In this document: positions 1 through 8,700 of the stretch, piece after piece
Numbering within the stretch: position 1 is the first letter of the stretch
How the letters are laid out: the number at the start of each line of letters is the position of its first letter
From: Rhizobium lusitanum
GTDB taxonomy: Bacteria > Pseudomonadota > Alphaproteobacteria > Rhizobiales > Rhizobiaceae
Direction of reading: 5' to 3'
Length of the DNA stretch: 64,000 bases
Assembly (NCBI RefSeq): GCF_014189535.1
Contig: NZ_CP050308.1
Coordinates: 1,240,001 to 1,304,000, forward strand
The notes under the pieces: generated by a model
What the model saw: only the letters and a program-made list of their open reading frames with translations
Database searches by the model: none
What the model was told of the DNA's origin: nothing
Position numbers and translations under genes: made by a program

Positions 1-1
1 C

Positions 2-559
2 TATGTCGGCTTCCAGTTCATCGCTACGCTTTATTACCAGACCGTCGTCGGCTGGTCGGCCTTCGCCACCGGCTTCTCTTTTGCCCTCGGCGGCGTCTGC
101 GTGATGTTCCTGGCGCCGCGATTTGCGACGATCGGCCAGAACCGGGGCACGACCGGGCTGATGACGCTCGGCGTCGGCCTGCAGGCCATCAGCTATATCT
201 TCTGGGTGATCTCGGTCGGGCATATCGATCCGATCCTGCTCGTCGCCGTCTCCCAGATCTTGCTCGGCGTCGGCTATGCCATGACCTATCCCTCGGTGCA
301 GGTAGCAGCCCTTGCCGATGTCGAAGACGACAAGTTGGGCTTGGCCTCTGGCATGCTCTTCGCCTCCTTCCAGATTGGTGGCGGCATCGTGCTGGCGGCA
401 GCCTCAGCCGTCTTCAGTGCGGCTCCTCAGTTCGGCTGGAACCCCTATGTCGCCGGCACCGCCTTCGTTGCGATCCTCGCAACCGCGATCATCGTGCTGG
501 CCGCCCTCGGGCCAAGAACGGCAACATCGCGTCCGGATGCCTACCAGGCCGCTGAATAG
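2..559 (+). CDS. MFS transporter, C-terminal part (5' end outside window)
   Basis: The reading frame is open from the left edge and ends at 559, so only the last ~185 residues are present. Hydrophobic helices alternate with short loops, and the segment around GVGYAMTYPSVQVAALADV, followed by a GLASGM stretch, is typical of the second half of major facilitator drug-efflux proteins of the 14-helix (DHA2-like) type. The substrate cannot be told. It converges with the sigma-factor gene at 634, with a strong hairpin between. Confidence 0.8.
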   Translation, partial: YVGFQFIATLYYQTVVGWSAFATGFSFALGGVCVMFLAPRFATIGQNRGTTGLMTLGVGLQAISYIFWVISVGHIDPILLVAVSQILLGVGYAMTYPSVQVAALADVEDDKLGLASGMLFASFQIGGGIVLAAASAVFSAAPQFGWNPYVAGTAFVAILATAIIVLAALGPRTATSRPDAYQAAE

Positions 560-570
560 CCGGTATCTTT

Positions 571-599
571 CATACCCGCGCCAATCCGGCGCGGGTATG
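571..599. terminator. Bidirectional hairpin between converging genes
   Basis: A perfect 12-bp stem (CATACCCGCGCC, loop AATCC, GGCGCGGGTATG) lies 11 bases after the MFS stop and 35 bases before the stop of the opposing sigma-factor gene. It has no clear T-run on either side, so a termination role is inferred from position and strength. Confidence 0.55.
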
Positions 600-633
600 A
601 GCGACCGTCCCGACGCCGCCATTTCCGTCACGA

Positions 634-1908
634 CTACTTTTGCGATGATAACGCAGCCGCCTCGGCCGCGCGGCGGCTCAGCAGATCTCGCTCACGCTGG
701 TTTCCGGCAAGCGTGGCGGCTTCCTCGAAGGCGGACCTCGCCTCCTCGAAGCGAGCAAGCTTGTGAAGCAGATCGCCGCGAACGCTCTGCACCAGATGAT
801 ACGCTTTCAGCGCCGGCTCATGGGCAAGCTGGTCCATGATCTCCAGCCCAGCCTCCGGCCCCTCCACCATGCCCAGAGCGACCGCGCGATTTAGCTCGAC
901 AATCGGCGACGGCACGACCGCCGCCAGCTCCCCATATAACCCGGCGATACGGGACCAGTTGGTCACATCGGCTGTATGGGCCTCCGCGTGGCAAGCGACG
1001 ATTGCCGCCTGCAATGCGTAAGCGCCGCCAGCCCCTCCAAGGTCGCGTGCGTGTGCAAGTGCCCGCAGACCTCGCCGGATCTGCAACTGATCCCACAGGG
1101 CCCGGTTCTGCTCCAACAGAAGGATCGGCTCGCCGTCAGCGTCCGTGCGTGCCGCGGTGCGAGAGGCATTCAACTCCATTAGCGCCAGCAAGGCGTGTGC
1201 TTCGGGCTCATTCGGTGCGACGGAGGTCAGCACGCGGCCCATGCGCAGCGCCTCGTTGCAGAGCTGTGGCCTCAGCCAGTCCTCGCCACGCGCAGCAGTA
1301 TAGCCCTCGTTAAAAATCAGATAGACGACCTCCAGCACGGATGCGAGCCGTTGCGCAAGCTCCTCGCCGCGCGGTGTCTCGTAGGCCAGCCCCGATTCCG
1401 AAAGGGTTCGTTTGGCGCGGACGATACGCTGGGCGATCGTCGCCTCGGGCAGTAGGAAAGCCCTGGCAATCTCCTCGGTCGTCAGACCGCAGATCATCCG
1501 CAACGCTAAGGCAACGCGGGCCTCACGCGAGATCAGCGGATGACAGGCAGTGAAAACGAGACGAAGCAGTTCGTCGCCTATATCGTCGTCGAGGGCGGCG
1601 TCCAGATCGGGCATGGCCTGCTGCTCCTCTTCCATATCCAGGGCGATCATCTCATGCTTGCGATCAAGCATCTGGCGGCGGCGCAGATGATCGAGCGCCC
1701 GGCGCTTGGCGGTCGCCATCAGCCATGCGCCCGGCCTTTCCGGAACGCCGGTTTCCGGCCATCGTTCGAGGGCAGCGACCAGCGCCTCCTGCGTCAGGTC
1801 TTCGGCAAGAGGCACGTCGCGCAGCATCCTCGCGAGGCTAGTGATCAGCCTCGGTTGCTCGATCCGCCAGACGGCCAGGATCGTGCGATGGGAATTGGCG
1901 GCCGTCAT
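634..1908 (-). CDS. ECF RNA polymerase sigma factor, ECF42 type (DUF6596 C-terminal extension)
   Basis: The protein has 424 residues. Region 2 is at about 25-95 (DLTQEALVAALERWP, then a TAKRRALDHLRR stretch) and region 4 at about 130-185 (RMICGLTTEEIARAFLLPE). A ~230-residue alpha-helical TPR-like extension follows, which is far longer than an ordinary ECF factor and typical of the ECF42 family. ECF42 genes are habitually paired with DGPF/YCII proteins, and one lies 31 bases upstream in the same direction. No anti-sigma gene is visible; in this family the extension itself is thought to control activity. The start has a GGATAGGCGG box 2-3 bases upstream. Confidence 0.88.
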   Translation of the reverse strand: MTAANSHRTILAVWRIEQPRLITSLARMLRDVPLAEDLTQEALVAALERWPETGVPERPGAWLMATAKRRALDHLRRRQMLDRKHEMIALDMEEEQQAMPDLDAALDDDIGDELLRLVFTACHPLISREARVALALRMICGLTTEEIARAFLLPEATIAQRIVRAKRTLSESGLAYETPRGEELAQRLASVLEVVYLIFNEGYTAARGEDWLRPQLCNEALRMGRVLTSVAPNEPEAHALLALMELNASRTAARTDADGEPILLLEQNRALWDQLQIRRGLRALAHARDLGGAGGAYALQAAIVACHAEAHTADVTNWSRIAGLYGELAAVVPSPIVELNRAVALGMVEGPEAGLEIMDQLAHEPALKAYHLVQSVRGDLLHKLARFEEARSAFEEAATLAGNQRERDLLSRRAAEAAALSSQK

Positions 1909-1939
1909 GGCCGCCTATCCCGTCTCTTCGGCGTTTGCC

Positions 1940-2332
1940 TCAAGCGACTGCAACCGCGTGCGGGTCGCACGCGCCCTCCATATCGGACGTGAAGAATGGG
2001 CGAACCTCGCATGTGCCCTCCCAACCCGGCATGAAATCTATGTGAAGCTGCATGAACTCGACTGCCAGCGCTACCGCCTCTTCCTTGTTCTGAAATTCGG
2101 AGATCGCGTAGCCGCCAATAACTTCCTTGGCTTCGACGAATGGACCATCGAGCACGTTGAGCTTCCCGCCCTTGATGCTGACGCGGGCACCCGTGGCCAT
2201 AGGCATCAGTCCGCCGGTATCGATCATCCGGCCGGCCTTGATCTCACGATCGGCAAGCTTGCCCATGGCCTCCATGAGTTCCGGCGTCGGGATACCAACA
2301 TCAGCGGACGTAATAATAGACATGAAGCGCAT
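1940..2332 (-). CDS. YCII-related DGPF-domain protein
   Basis: The protein has 130 residues and begins MRFMSIITSAD. The diagnostic LDGPFVEAKEVIGGY segment is at about 63-77. It is a small dimeric ferredoxin-like alpha/beta fold related to YciI. The biochemical role of DGPF proteins is unknown, but they are the standard genomic partners and often targets of ECF42 sigma factors, as here. A start at 2407 is possible, but the ATG at 2332 sits next to a GAAGGGA ribosome-binding site and fits the family length. Confidence 0.85.
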   Translation of the reverse strand: MRFMSIITSADVGIPTPELMEAMGKLADREIKAGRMIDTGGLMPMATGARVSIKGGKLNVLDGPFVEAKEVIGGYAISEFQNKEEAVALAVEFMQLHIDFMPGWEGTCEVRPFFTSDMEGACDPHAVAVA

Positions 2333-2684
2333 TTGACCATTCCCTTCGAGGCGAGCAGCTGGCGTCATTGCCGCTGAATTGGCTCGCTCAATACAACGAC
2401 GAAGCAATCCTTCGAGAATCGACAGGCGGATTGAAAAAAGTTTGGCCGGGATCGAAAGACGGTAACTCCTCCCAGACCGTCAACGCCGTCAGCCTATCAA
2501 TGTCACCCACAGATAGGCAACTCGCCCAATCGCGGCAATCTGGGGCCTGTCGCTGTTCATTGACTCCGCACGGTCGTTGCAAGATGGTGGGTCAACGCCG
2601 GAGGCCCTGATTTTTGAAGGGCTCACACACCCTTCGCCTTGGGACATATAAAGCCGCAATAGCAGCCGATAGGAGTCTGCATCT
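2333..2684. other. Intergenic stretch, divergent promoters expected
   Basis: This 352-base gap separates the divergently transcribed DGPF gene and VOC gene. It must carry the promoter for the DGPF-sigma pair. I found no convincing coding frame, repeat or named operator in it. A plausible ribosome-binding site (TAGGAG) lies just before the VOC start. Confidence 0.4.
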
Positions 2685-3062
2685 ATGTTCGATCACGTCT
2701 CGATTGGCGTCAAAAGCCTGGAAAGATCCCAGCAATTCTACGATGCCGCAATAGCGCCTCTTGGCTATGAGCGGCTGACGAATTTCGACGGAACGGTCGG
2801 GTACGGTGCGGAACGGGCGCAATTCTGGGTCAGCCAGGTGGAACGTCCCGTCCCGGCGGATCGTGACTCCGGCCTGCATTTCTGCTTCGTCGCACCCAGC
2901 CGGGAATCCGTCGACGCCTTCCACGCCGCCGCTCTCGCGCAAGGCGGCGAAGACAATGGCAAACCGGGCATCCGCCCGGACTATAGCCAGTTCTACTATG
3001 CCGCCTTCGTCATCGACCCGGACGGCTACCGTCTCGAAGCCTATTTCCAGACAGGCGTATGA
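2685..3062 (+). CDS. VOC-superfamily protein (glyoxalase/bleomycin-resistance fold)
   Basis: The protein has 125 residues and starts MFDHVSIGVKSLERSQQFYD, the usual opening beta-strand and helix of a vicinal-oxygen-chelate module. It ends with the DPDGYRLEAYF strand that carries the metal-ligand glutamate in many members. His4 and the C-terminal Glu could bind metal. Members include glyoxalases, dioxygenases and antibiotic-binding proteins; no specific substrate can be read from the sequence. A TAGGAG site precedes the ATG. Confidence 0.85.
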   Translation: MFDHVSIGVKSLERSQQFYDAAIAPLGYERLTNFDGTVGYGAERAQFWVSQVERPVPADRDSGLHFCFVAPSRESVDAFHAAALAQGGEDNGKPGIRPDYSQFYYAAFVIDPDGYRLEAYFQTGV

Positions 3063-3280
3063 CGACCCCCGCGTGACGCGGCAACATCCCATTCGGCGGC
3101 CCGTTTCCATCACGCGGCGCCGTTATCCGTGCCATATTCACTAACCATTTGATGTTTCAGGCTACTGTCAGGCTTCTGCCGTAAGTGCACAGTCGATGGG
3201 GATTGTCGGTGCCGTTGCGCAAGACGCCAGTGAAATTCCGTCACACCTTGGCATTCGACGACGGAAGGCGGCGTTTCCTG

Positions 3281-4057
3281 ATGTATGATGACTATGTTGC
3301 GTATCCGAAGCGCGCGGCGTCGCTCAGCAAACCCCTCGCATCGTTTCTGGCGCTATTTGCGCTCTGGTGGTTGCTACTGATTTTCTTCAATAGATTTCCC
3401 CAGCTCGACCTTTCTATCGCCCGCAGCGTCTTTACCACTGCGCCCTGCCCTTCGAACGATCCTATGGGCAAGGTCTGCGGCATGTTCGCCTACGACAGGA
3501 GTTTGCTCTTCGCTTTCGCGCGCGCCGTCACGCTCGTTCTGCCTTATATCGCAATCATCATCTTGCTCGCGCTCCCGATCTTGTCCCGGAAGCGGCTCGG
3601 CCCACTTTGGCGCACGTCGAAAATCGACCAGTGTTTAGCCGCGCTGCTATCGCTGGCGCTTGGCTGCGGCCTTCTCGTCAACGTGATCCTGAAAGGTTTC
3701 TCCGGCCGGCCGCGCCCCCGCGCTACCAATCTCTTCGGCGGCTCGCTGGATTTCGTCCAAGCGGGTTCCTTCGCCGGCAAGTGCCTGAGGAACTGTTCCT
3801 TCATCTCCGGAGAAGCGTCATCGGCCGGATGGCTTCTCTGTCTCATCCCGCTGCTGCCACCGCGCTGGCGCCTTCCGCTTGGTGTGCCACTGGCTGTCAT
3901 ATCGATCCTGATGCCGACCATGCGCGTCCTCACCGGCGCCCATTACCTTTCCGATGTAGTCCTTGGCTGGCTGTCGTCGTTGGTGATCTTCGCGGGCGCA
4001 CTGGCCGTTGTCGAGTTCCTCGGCTCCTCTTCAACCGGCCCTGGGCAAAAGGCGTGA
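3281..4057 (+). CDS. PAP2-family membrane phosphatase (LpxE/LpxF-like)
   Basis: The protein has 258 residues from the ATG at 3281, with about six membrane helices. The three phosphatase motifs are present: K-x6-RP in VILKGFSGRPRPR, an SGE variant of the PSGH motif in FISGEASSAGW, and R-x5-H-x3-D in MRVLTGAHYLSDVV. The SGE variant is common in rhizobial LpxE/LpxF-type lipid A phosphatases. It probably dephosphorylates lipid A or another lipid phosphate at the periplasmic face of the inner membrane. A phosphoethanolamine transferase gene lies 0.5 kb downstream, which supports envelope remodelling. The frame is also open upstream to 3185, so a longer start is possible. Confidence 0.8.
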   Translation: MYDDYVAYPKRAASLSKPLASFLALFALWWLLLIFFNRFPQLDLSIARSVFTTAPCPSNDPMGKVCGMFAYDRSLLFAFARAVTLVLPYIAIIILLALPILSRKRLGPLWRTSKIDQCLAALLSLALGCGLLVNVILKGFSGRPRPRATNLFGGSLDFVQAGSFAGKCLRNCSFISGEASSAGWLLCLIPLLPPRWRLPLGVPLAVISILMPTMRVLTGAHYLSDVVLGWLSSLVIFAGALAVVEFLGSSSTGPGQKA

Positions 4058-4459
4058 CCTGCCGCCTCTCGATTTTCCAGCGCCCGAGGACGTTACCGCC
4101 CTGCGGATTCGGGCCGTCAGTTCGGCAAGCCCGAAAGGTTTGACGAGATAATCAACCGCCCCGATGCTCAACCCGGCCATCTGATCCGAAATCTGGTCAT
4201 AGGCGGAGAGGATGATCACCGGGGTCGCTCCGATCTGTGCCCCCATGGATGTCAGCAGGTCCAGGCCGCTGCCATCCGGTAGCCGCAAATCGAGAAGAAT
4301 CACATCATAATGGCCTCTGGCAACCGCCGTCTTCGCCGCTCCAAGGTCCATCGACCAGTCGACCACAAAACCCTCCGCGAACAGATGATCCTGCACGGCG
4401 TTGCCTATAGTGGCGTTGTCCTCGACCAGTAAAACCCGCACGGCTGCTTCCTTATTCAA
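4031..4459 (-). CDS. Response-regulator receiver protein without an output domain
   Basis: The protein has 142 residues: a full OmpR-type receiver domain with the acidic pair E13/D14, phospho-acceptor D57 (DVILLDLRLPDG) and the lysine of YLVKPFG near 108. After the last receiver helix (ARIRRAV) the frame runs ~20 residues of low-complexity Ser/Gly/Arg sequence and stops. The winged-helix DNA-binding domain expected in the PmrA/OmpR class is absent. Its 3' end overlaps the 3' end of the PAP2 gene by 27 bases. It is either a truncated regulator or a single-domain one. It is divergent from eptA, as pmrA-like genes often are, but no kinase gene is adjacent. Confidence 0.75.
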   Translation of the reverse strand: MNKEAAVRVLLVEDNATIGNAVQDHLFAEGFVVDWSMDLGAAKTAVARGHYDVILLDLRLPDGSGLDLLTSMGAQIGATPVIILSAYDQISDQMAGLSIGAVDYLVKPFGLAELTARIRRAVTSSGAGKSRGGRSRLLPRAG

Positions 4460-4573
4460 GAAATGAAGCTATGATCGGGATTGCTGACGGCGACCTGAAC
4501 TCCACCTAACCGTGCGACAAAAAGCGCGGATAAGCGGAATCGACCAACGCACGGACGGGCGTTATTCAGGTAA

Positions 4574-6349
4574 ATGTCAGGAACGGTGGGCATGGTCTCG
4601 CGCTCAAACAGTCTGAGCCACATCCTGCGCGCTGTGTTGTACGGCTTTCCCGCTCTGTTCAGGGGAATGCCCTGGAGAAAACCATTGAACAATAAAAACA
4701 CTCAGTCTGGCGGACGAAGCGTCCGACCAGCCATCGGCAGCGTCACCCTTTGCCTTATAGCTAGCCTTTATATCCTTCTTGTGACGAACCGGATGTTCTG
4801 GACCAAGGCTTACGGCTATTTCCTGGTCGAGCCTGCCGCCTTCGCCGGCTTCGTCGTCGGCATATCGGCCGTCATCATGGCGCTCTTCACGCTTTTCTCC
4901 GCCAAATACATCACCAAGCCGATCCTTATTTTCTTCGTTCTCGTGGCGTCGGTGTCCTCGTGGTTCAACGACCAGTTCGGCGTGATCATCGACAAGGAAA
5001 TGATCCGCAACGCGGCGGTATCGACGGGTGCCGAGGCTGGCCACCTGATTACGGCGCGTTTTGTGACGCATGTGCTGCTGACCGGTGTTCTTCCGTCGCT
5101 GGTGATCGCGTCCGTACGCATCGTCCATCGCCCCATTCTCAAGAAGCTTGCCTATAACACTGCCGTCATTCTTTCCTGCGTCGCGATCTTCATGGTCGCC
5201 GGTATCAGCTTCTACAAAACCTATGCCGGCGTCGGCCGGGCACATCGCGACCTCCTGGATACGCTCAATCCGGTGATGCCGATCAACAGCGCGGTTCGCT
5301 ACGTCATCGATTCTGGCCGGAACGCAAACGTCGTTGCAAAGCCTCTAGGCATGGACGCCCGCAGGGTTGGCGCCGTCGACAACGGCAAGCCGCGCGTGAC
5401 GATCATCGTCGCCGGCGAAACGGCCCGCGCCCAGAATTTCTCGCTTGGCGGCTATGGCAAAATGACCAATCCCGAGCTGGCGAAACAGAACATCGTCTAT
5501 TTTCCCGACACCACCAGCTGCGGAACGGCAACGGCGACATCGATCCCCTGCCTGTTCTCCGTCTATACGCGGCAGCAATACAGTCATCGCAAGGGTCTGG
5601 AAACGGAGAACCTGCTCGATGTGCTGACCCATGCCAAGGTCGATGTGACCTGGCTGGACAATGACACCGGCAGCTACAACGTCACCGACCGCGTTCCCTA
5701 CACCTACCTGCCGACATCGGCCGATCCCCGCTTCTGCAAGGAAGGCGAATGTCTGGACGCGATTCTGGTCGATAAGGTCGACAATTGGCTCGACAACATC
5801 AAGGGAGACAGCGTCCTCGTACTGCACCAGCTTGGTAGCCACGGCCCGGCCTACTACCAGCGTTATCCCGAAGAGTTTCGCCGCTTCACACCCGATTGCC
5901 GAGCCAATGATTTCGGCAAATGCTCGCAGGAACAGATCAACAATGCCTATGACAATACGATCCTCTACACGGATCACATCGTCTCGGCGGTCATCGATAA
6001 GCTAAAGCAACGCTCGGCGACAGTATCGGGAGCCGTCATGTATTTCTCCGATCACGGCGAGTCACTCGGCGAGAACGGCATCTACCTGCATGGAGCGCCG
6101 TATTTCATCGCGCCATCGGAGCAAACGCAGGTGCCGTTCCTTGTGTGGATGGCCGACGATCTGGCGAAAACCGGTGGCTATGACATGAGCTGCGTTGCAA
6201 AGCAGGCGGCCGCCGGCTCCCACTCGCACGACAATATCTTCCACAGCGTCCTCGGGATGATGGACATAGCGACCAAAGTCTACGACCCCAGCCTCGACGT
6301 GTTCGCCGCTTGCCGCCTTCCGGCGAACAAGTTGGCGCAACTGAATTGA
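4574..6349 (+). CDS. eptA: Phosphoethanolamine--lipid A transferase (EptA-like)
   Basis: The protein has 591 residues from 4574; starts at 4592 or 4667 are also possible. Four to five membrane helices lie at about 55-215. The periplasmic sulfatase-type catalytic domain follows, with nucleophile T283 in VAGETARAQNFSLGGYG, the DTTSCGTATATSIPC segment, the HQLGSHGPAYY motif and the SDHGESLGENG zinc-binding motif near the C-terminus. Family knowledge: it moves phosphoethanolamine from phosphatidylethanolamine to lipid A phosphates, lowering affinity for cationic peptides such as polymyxin. With the PAP2 gene upstream it forms a lipid A-charge module. A terminator follows. Confidence 0.88.
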   Translation: MSGTVGMVSRSNSLSHILRAVLYGFPALFRGMPWRKPLNNKNTQSGGRSVRPAIGSVTLCLIASLYILLVTNRMFWTKAYGYFLVEPAAFAGFVVGISAVIMALFTLFSAKYITKPILIFFVLVASVSSWFNDQFGVIIDKEMIRNAAVSTGAEAGHLITARFVTHVLLTGVLPSLVIASVRIVHRPILKKLAYNTAVILSCVAIFMVAGISFYKTYAGVGRAHRDLLDTLNPVMPINSAVRYVIDSGRNANVVAKPLGMDARRVGAVDNGKPRVTIIVAGETARAQNFSLGGYGKMTNPELAKQNIVYFPDTTSCGTATATSIPCLFSVYTRQQYSHRKGLETENLLDVLTHAKVDVTWLDNDTGSYNVTDRVPYTYLPTSADPRFCKEGECLDAILVDKVDNWLDNIKGDSVLVLHQLGSHGPAYYQRYPEEFRRFTPDCRANDFGKCSQEQINNAYDNTILYTDHIVSAVIDKLKQRSATVSGAVMYFSDHGESLGENGIYLHGAPYFIAPSEQTQVPFLVWMADDLAKTGGYDMSCVAKQAAAGSHSHDNIFHSVLGMMDIATKVYDPSLDVFAACRLPANKLAQLN

Positions 6350-6369
6350 CGGCGATCAGCCCTCAGCCT

Positions 6370-6406
6370 GAATTGCGGTTTCGCTAAGCCGAAACCGCAA
6401 TTCTTC
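6370..6406 (+). terminator. Rho-independent terminator after eptA
   Basis: A perfect 14-bp stem (GAATTGCGGTTTCG, loop CTAAGC, CGAAACCGCAATTC) is followed by TTCTT, 21 bases after the eptA stop. Confidence 0.75.
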
Positions 6407-6555
6407 TTGCACGGCATGTCGGCCCTCTGCCCGGCGCTCGCCATCGTCATATCTAATTCTTCGAACGAACCCCTCGAAACTTTGCGGGTGGTTCACGCTC
6501 GGAAACGTAGCTACATGCCTCCCGAACATCATGGCGATAGGCAGCGGACAAAATC

Positions 6556-7590
6556 ATGACGGCAAGCACCATCGAATTCGGGCTCGATACATTCGGCGAC
6601 ATCACCCACGACGAAAGCGGAAAGCCTGACTCTCACGCGCAGGTCATCCGCAACGTCATCGAGGAAGGCGTGCTCGCGGACCAGCTTGGGATCGATTTCT
6701 TCGGGATCGGCGAGCATCACCGCGAGGATTTTGCTGTCTCTTCACCAGAGACCGTACTTGCCGCCATCGCGGGCCGCACCTCGCATATCCATTTGGGATC
6801 GGCGGTCACGGTTCTCAGCTCCGATGATCCCATCCGCGTCTTTCAGCGTTTTTCGAGCCTGGACGCCGCTTCGAATGGACGCGCTGAGGTGATCCTCGGC
6901 CGTGGATCCTTCACCGAATCCTTCCCCCTCTTCGGCTTCGAGCTCTCGCAATATGAAAAGCTCTTTGAGGAAAAGCTCGATCTTTTCGCCGCACTGCTCA
7001 CCAACGAACCAGTGACCTGGACAGGCAGTATCCGCCCGCCGCTCGACAAGCAACGGGTCTTCCCGACGATCGAGAAGGGTCACCTGAAGACGTGGATCGG
7101 CGTCGGCGGCAGCCCGGCGTCGGTCGTGCGCGCCGCGCAATATAATTTGCCGCTGATGCTGGCGATCATCGGCGGCAGCCCCTATCGCTTCCAGCCTTAC
7201 ATAGATCTCTATCACAAGGCATTCGCGCAGTTGGGCGGCACGGCCCAGCCGATCGGCATCCATTCGCCCGGCTATATCGCCGATACGGACGATCAGGCCC
7301 GCGAAGAACTGTGGCCCTGCTACAAGGTGATGCGCGACCGCATCGGCCGCGAGCGCGGCTGGCCGCCGGTGACGCGCAGCGAATTCGAAGACGAGATCGA
7401 ACACGGCTCGCTCTATGTCGGCTCACCCGAAACGGTCGCCGCTAAGCTCACGCCGGTGATCAAGACGCTCGGCATCAACCGCTTTCAGTTGAAGTACAGC
7501 ACCGGCACGCTTAGCCACCAGAAACTGATGCGCTGCATTGAGCTTTACGGCCGGGAAGTCATCCCTGCGGTGCGGGCGGGACTGGAGTAG
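6556..7590 (+). CDS. LLM-class flavin-dependent oxidoreductase (bacterial luciferase-like)
   Basis: The protein has 344 residues and shows the luciferase-like TIM-barrel pattern: FGLDTFGDI at the first strand, DFFGIGEHHRED near 50 (the conserved EHH), GSAVTVLSSDDPIRVFQ near 100, and ILGRGSFTESF. These FMN-dependent monooxygenases act on varied small organics with reduced flavin from a separate reductase. None is encoded nearby, so the substrate is unknown. The next gene starts 45 bases downstream and was probably part of the same transcript. Confidence 0.87.
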   Translation: MTASTIEFGLDTFGDITHDESGKPDSHAQVIRNVIEEGVLADQLGIDFFGIGEHHREDFAVSSPETVLAAIAGRTSHIHLGSAVTVLSSDDPIRVFQRFSSLDAASNGRAEVILGRGSFTESFPLFGFELSQYEKLFEEKLDLFAALLTNEPVTWTGSIRPPLDKQRVFPTIEKGHLKTWIGVGGSPASVVRAAQYNLPLMLAIIGGSPYRFQPYIDLYHKAFAQLGGTAQPIGIHSPGYIADTDDQAREELWPCYKVMRDRIGRERGWPPVTRSEFEDEIEHGSLYVGSPETVAAKLTPVIKTLGINRFQLKYSTGTLSHQKLMRCIELYGREVIPAVRAGLE

Positions 7591-7635
7591 CTCCTCTAAT
7601 CTCAAGTGCCCGGCCTGATCGGCTGAAGGATACGA

Positions 7636-8274
7636 TTGCGTCTGCCAAAGCTTGGCACGGTCGCCGCAACCGACGGCGACGACGCCGGCATTCTTCACCA
7701 TGTCATCGGCATCCACGAAAATGCGCTGGAGGTTCTGCGGCGTCCGGAAATCGCCGCAAGCTTCGCGCGCAGCATCGATATTCTTGCCGGCGCAAACCGG
7801 CGTCATGTCTTCGGCATCGGTCCCTCCGGCGCGATGGCGGATTATGCCAGCCTGCAATTCAACCGCATCGGCCTGCCCACCCACCCCCTGTTCGCATCGG
7901 ACGTCATGCTGGCCGACCGCCTTCTCTGGCTCGACAAGGGCGACGCCGTCCTAATGATGGCCTACGCGCCGCTCTATCGCGAAGTCGAAGTCGTGCTCGA
8001 CCAGGCCAGCCGGCATGATGTGCCGGTGATCCTCATCAGCGACGATCTCGGCCCATTGATCTCCGACAAGGTAGCGGAAATCCTCCCCATCCCGCGTGGC
8101 AAGGTCGATCATCTCGCCATGCATGCCGGCACCGTGATGCTGATCGAAGCCATGATAGTCGGGCTCGCCGGGCATCGTCGAGAAACCGCTTTCGACAGCC
8201 TGGACCATCTGAGCACGCCACGCGGCTCCATCGACAAAGCCTGGAGCAAACGCGGCACGAAGAAAAAGAAATAG
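7636..8274 (+). CDS. RpiR/MurR-type SIS-domain protein lacking the HTH (probably a decayed gene)
   Basis: The 212 residues correspond to the linker and C-terminal SIS (phosphosugar-binding) domain of MurR/RpiR regulators, beginning at the helix before HVFGIGPSGAMADYASLQF. Family members have ~280 residues with an N-terminal helix-turn-helix; here ~75 residues are missing. An in-frame TGA at 7624-7626 and only 45 bases to the upstream gene leave no room for the HTH in any frame. The only start is a TTG at 7636 with no clear ribosome-binding site. Either this is a 5'-deleted pseudogene or a sugar-phosphate-binding protein without DNA binding. The basic tail KRGTKKKK is intact. Confidence 0.65.
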   Translation: MRLPKLGTVAATDGDDAGILHHVIGIHENALEVLRRPEIAASFARSIDILAGANRRHVFGIGPSGAMADYASLQFNRIGLPTHPLFASDVMLADRLLWLDKGDAVLMMAYAPLYREVEVVLDQASRHDVPVILISDDLGPLISDKVAEILPIPRGKVDHLAMHAGTVMLIEAMIVGLAGHRRETAFDSLDHLSTPRGSIDKAWSKRGTKKKK

Positions 8275-8316
8275 CATGCGGAATCAAACCCCTATCCGCC
8301 ACTCGGGATTCATTGC

Positions 8317-8537
8317 ATGAATAGCCTCACCCCCATCCTCTCCACCATAACGGCCGTCTTTCTCGGCTCGTTCGTCGAGCTCGTGGAAGCCTTGCCACCC
8401 TCTGCCTGATCCTGGTCGGTGTAGTCGCCGGAGCCGTTAAGCTTCTGGCCCTGCCGCCGCTCGTCGGTGGAGTTCTCCTGCTCGTCGATTGCCTCGCCAT
8501 TCTGGTGCACAGCGTCCTGCATGCCGTAAAACGATAA
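8317..8537 (+). pseudogene. Remnants of an integral membrane protein gene
   Basis: From the ATG at 8317 a 30-residue frame reads a hydrophobic N-terminus containing AVFLGSFVELVEAL and stops at 8409. From 8400 to 8537 a second frame reads a hydrophobic stretch (ILVGVVAGAVKLLALPPLVG) ending AVKR. The first piece resembles the N-terminus of predicted membrane proteins of the COG4280 type, from memory. Together they look like the two ends of a membrane-protein gene after an internal deletion. No intact alternative frame covers the area. Confidence 0.35.
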
Positions 8538-8700
8538 GATCATCATTCCCCTGCAAGCCATTGGCGCACAGGGGAAATCAAGGAACTCTCTGCGAGCCGA
8601 TTGCCATCCCTGAGCGAGGCGATGGCCGCCCTGTCCCTCGACAGACCGTCTGGCAGATGCCAAGAAGCTGGAGAGTTCAGCGTGATCGAGAGGCATTCAG

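Noticed and set aside
8310..8696. Minus-strand frame of 128 codons as a gene
   Set aside because: It is antisense to the hydrophobic plus-strand remnants, its composition is rich in Gln/Arg/Ser without family features, and no ribosome-binding site is clear.
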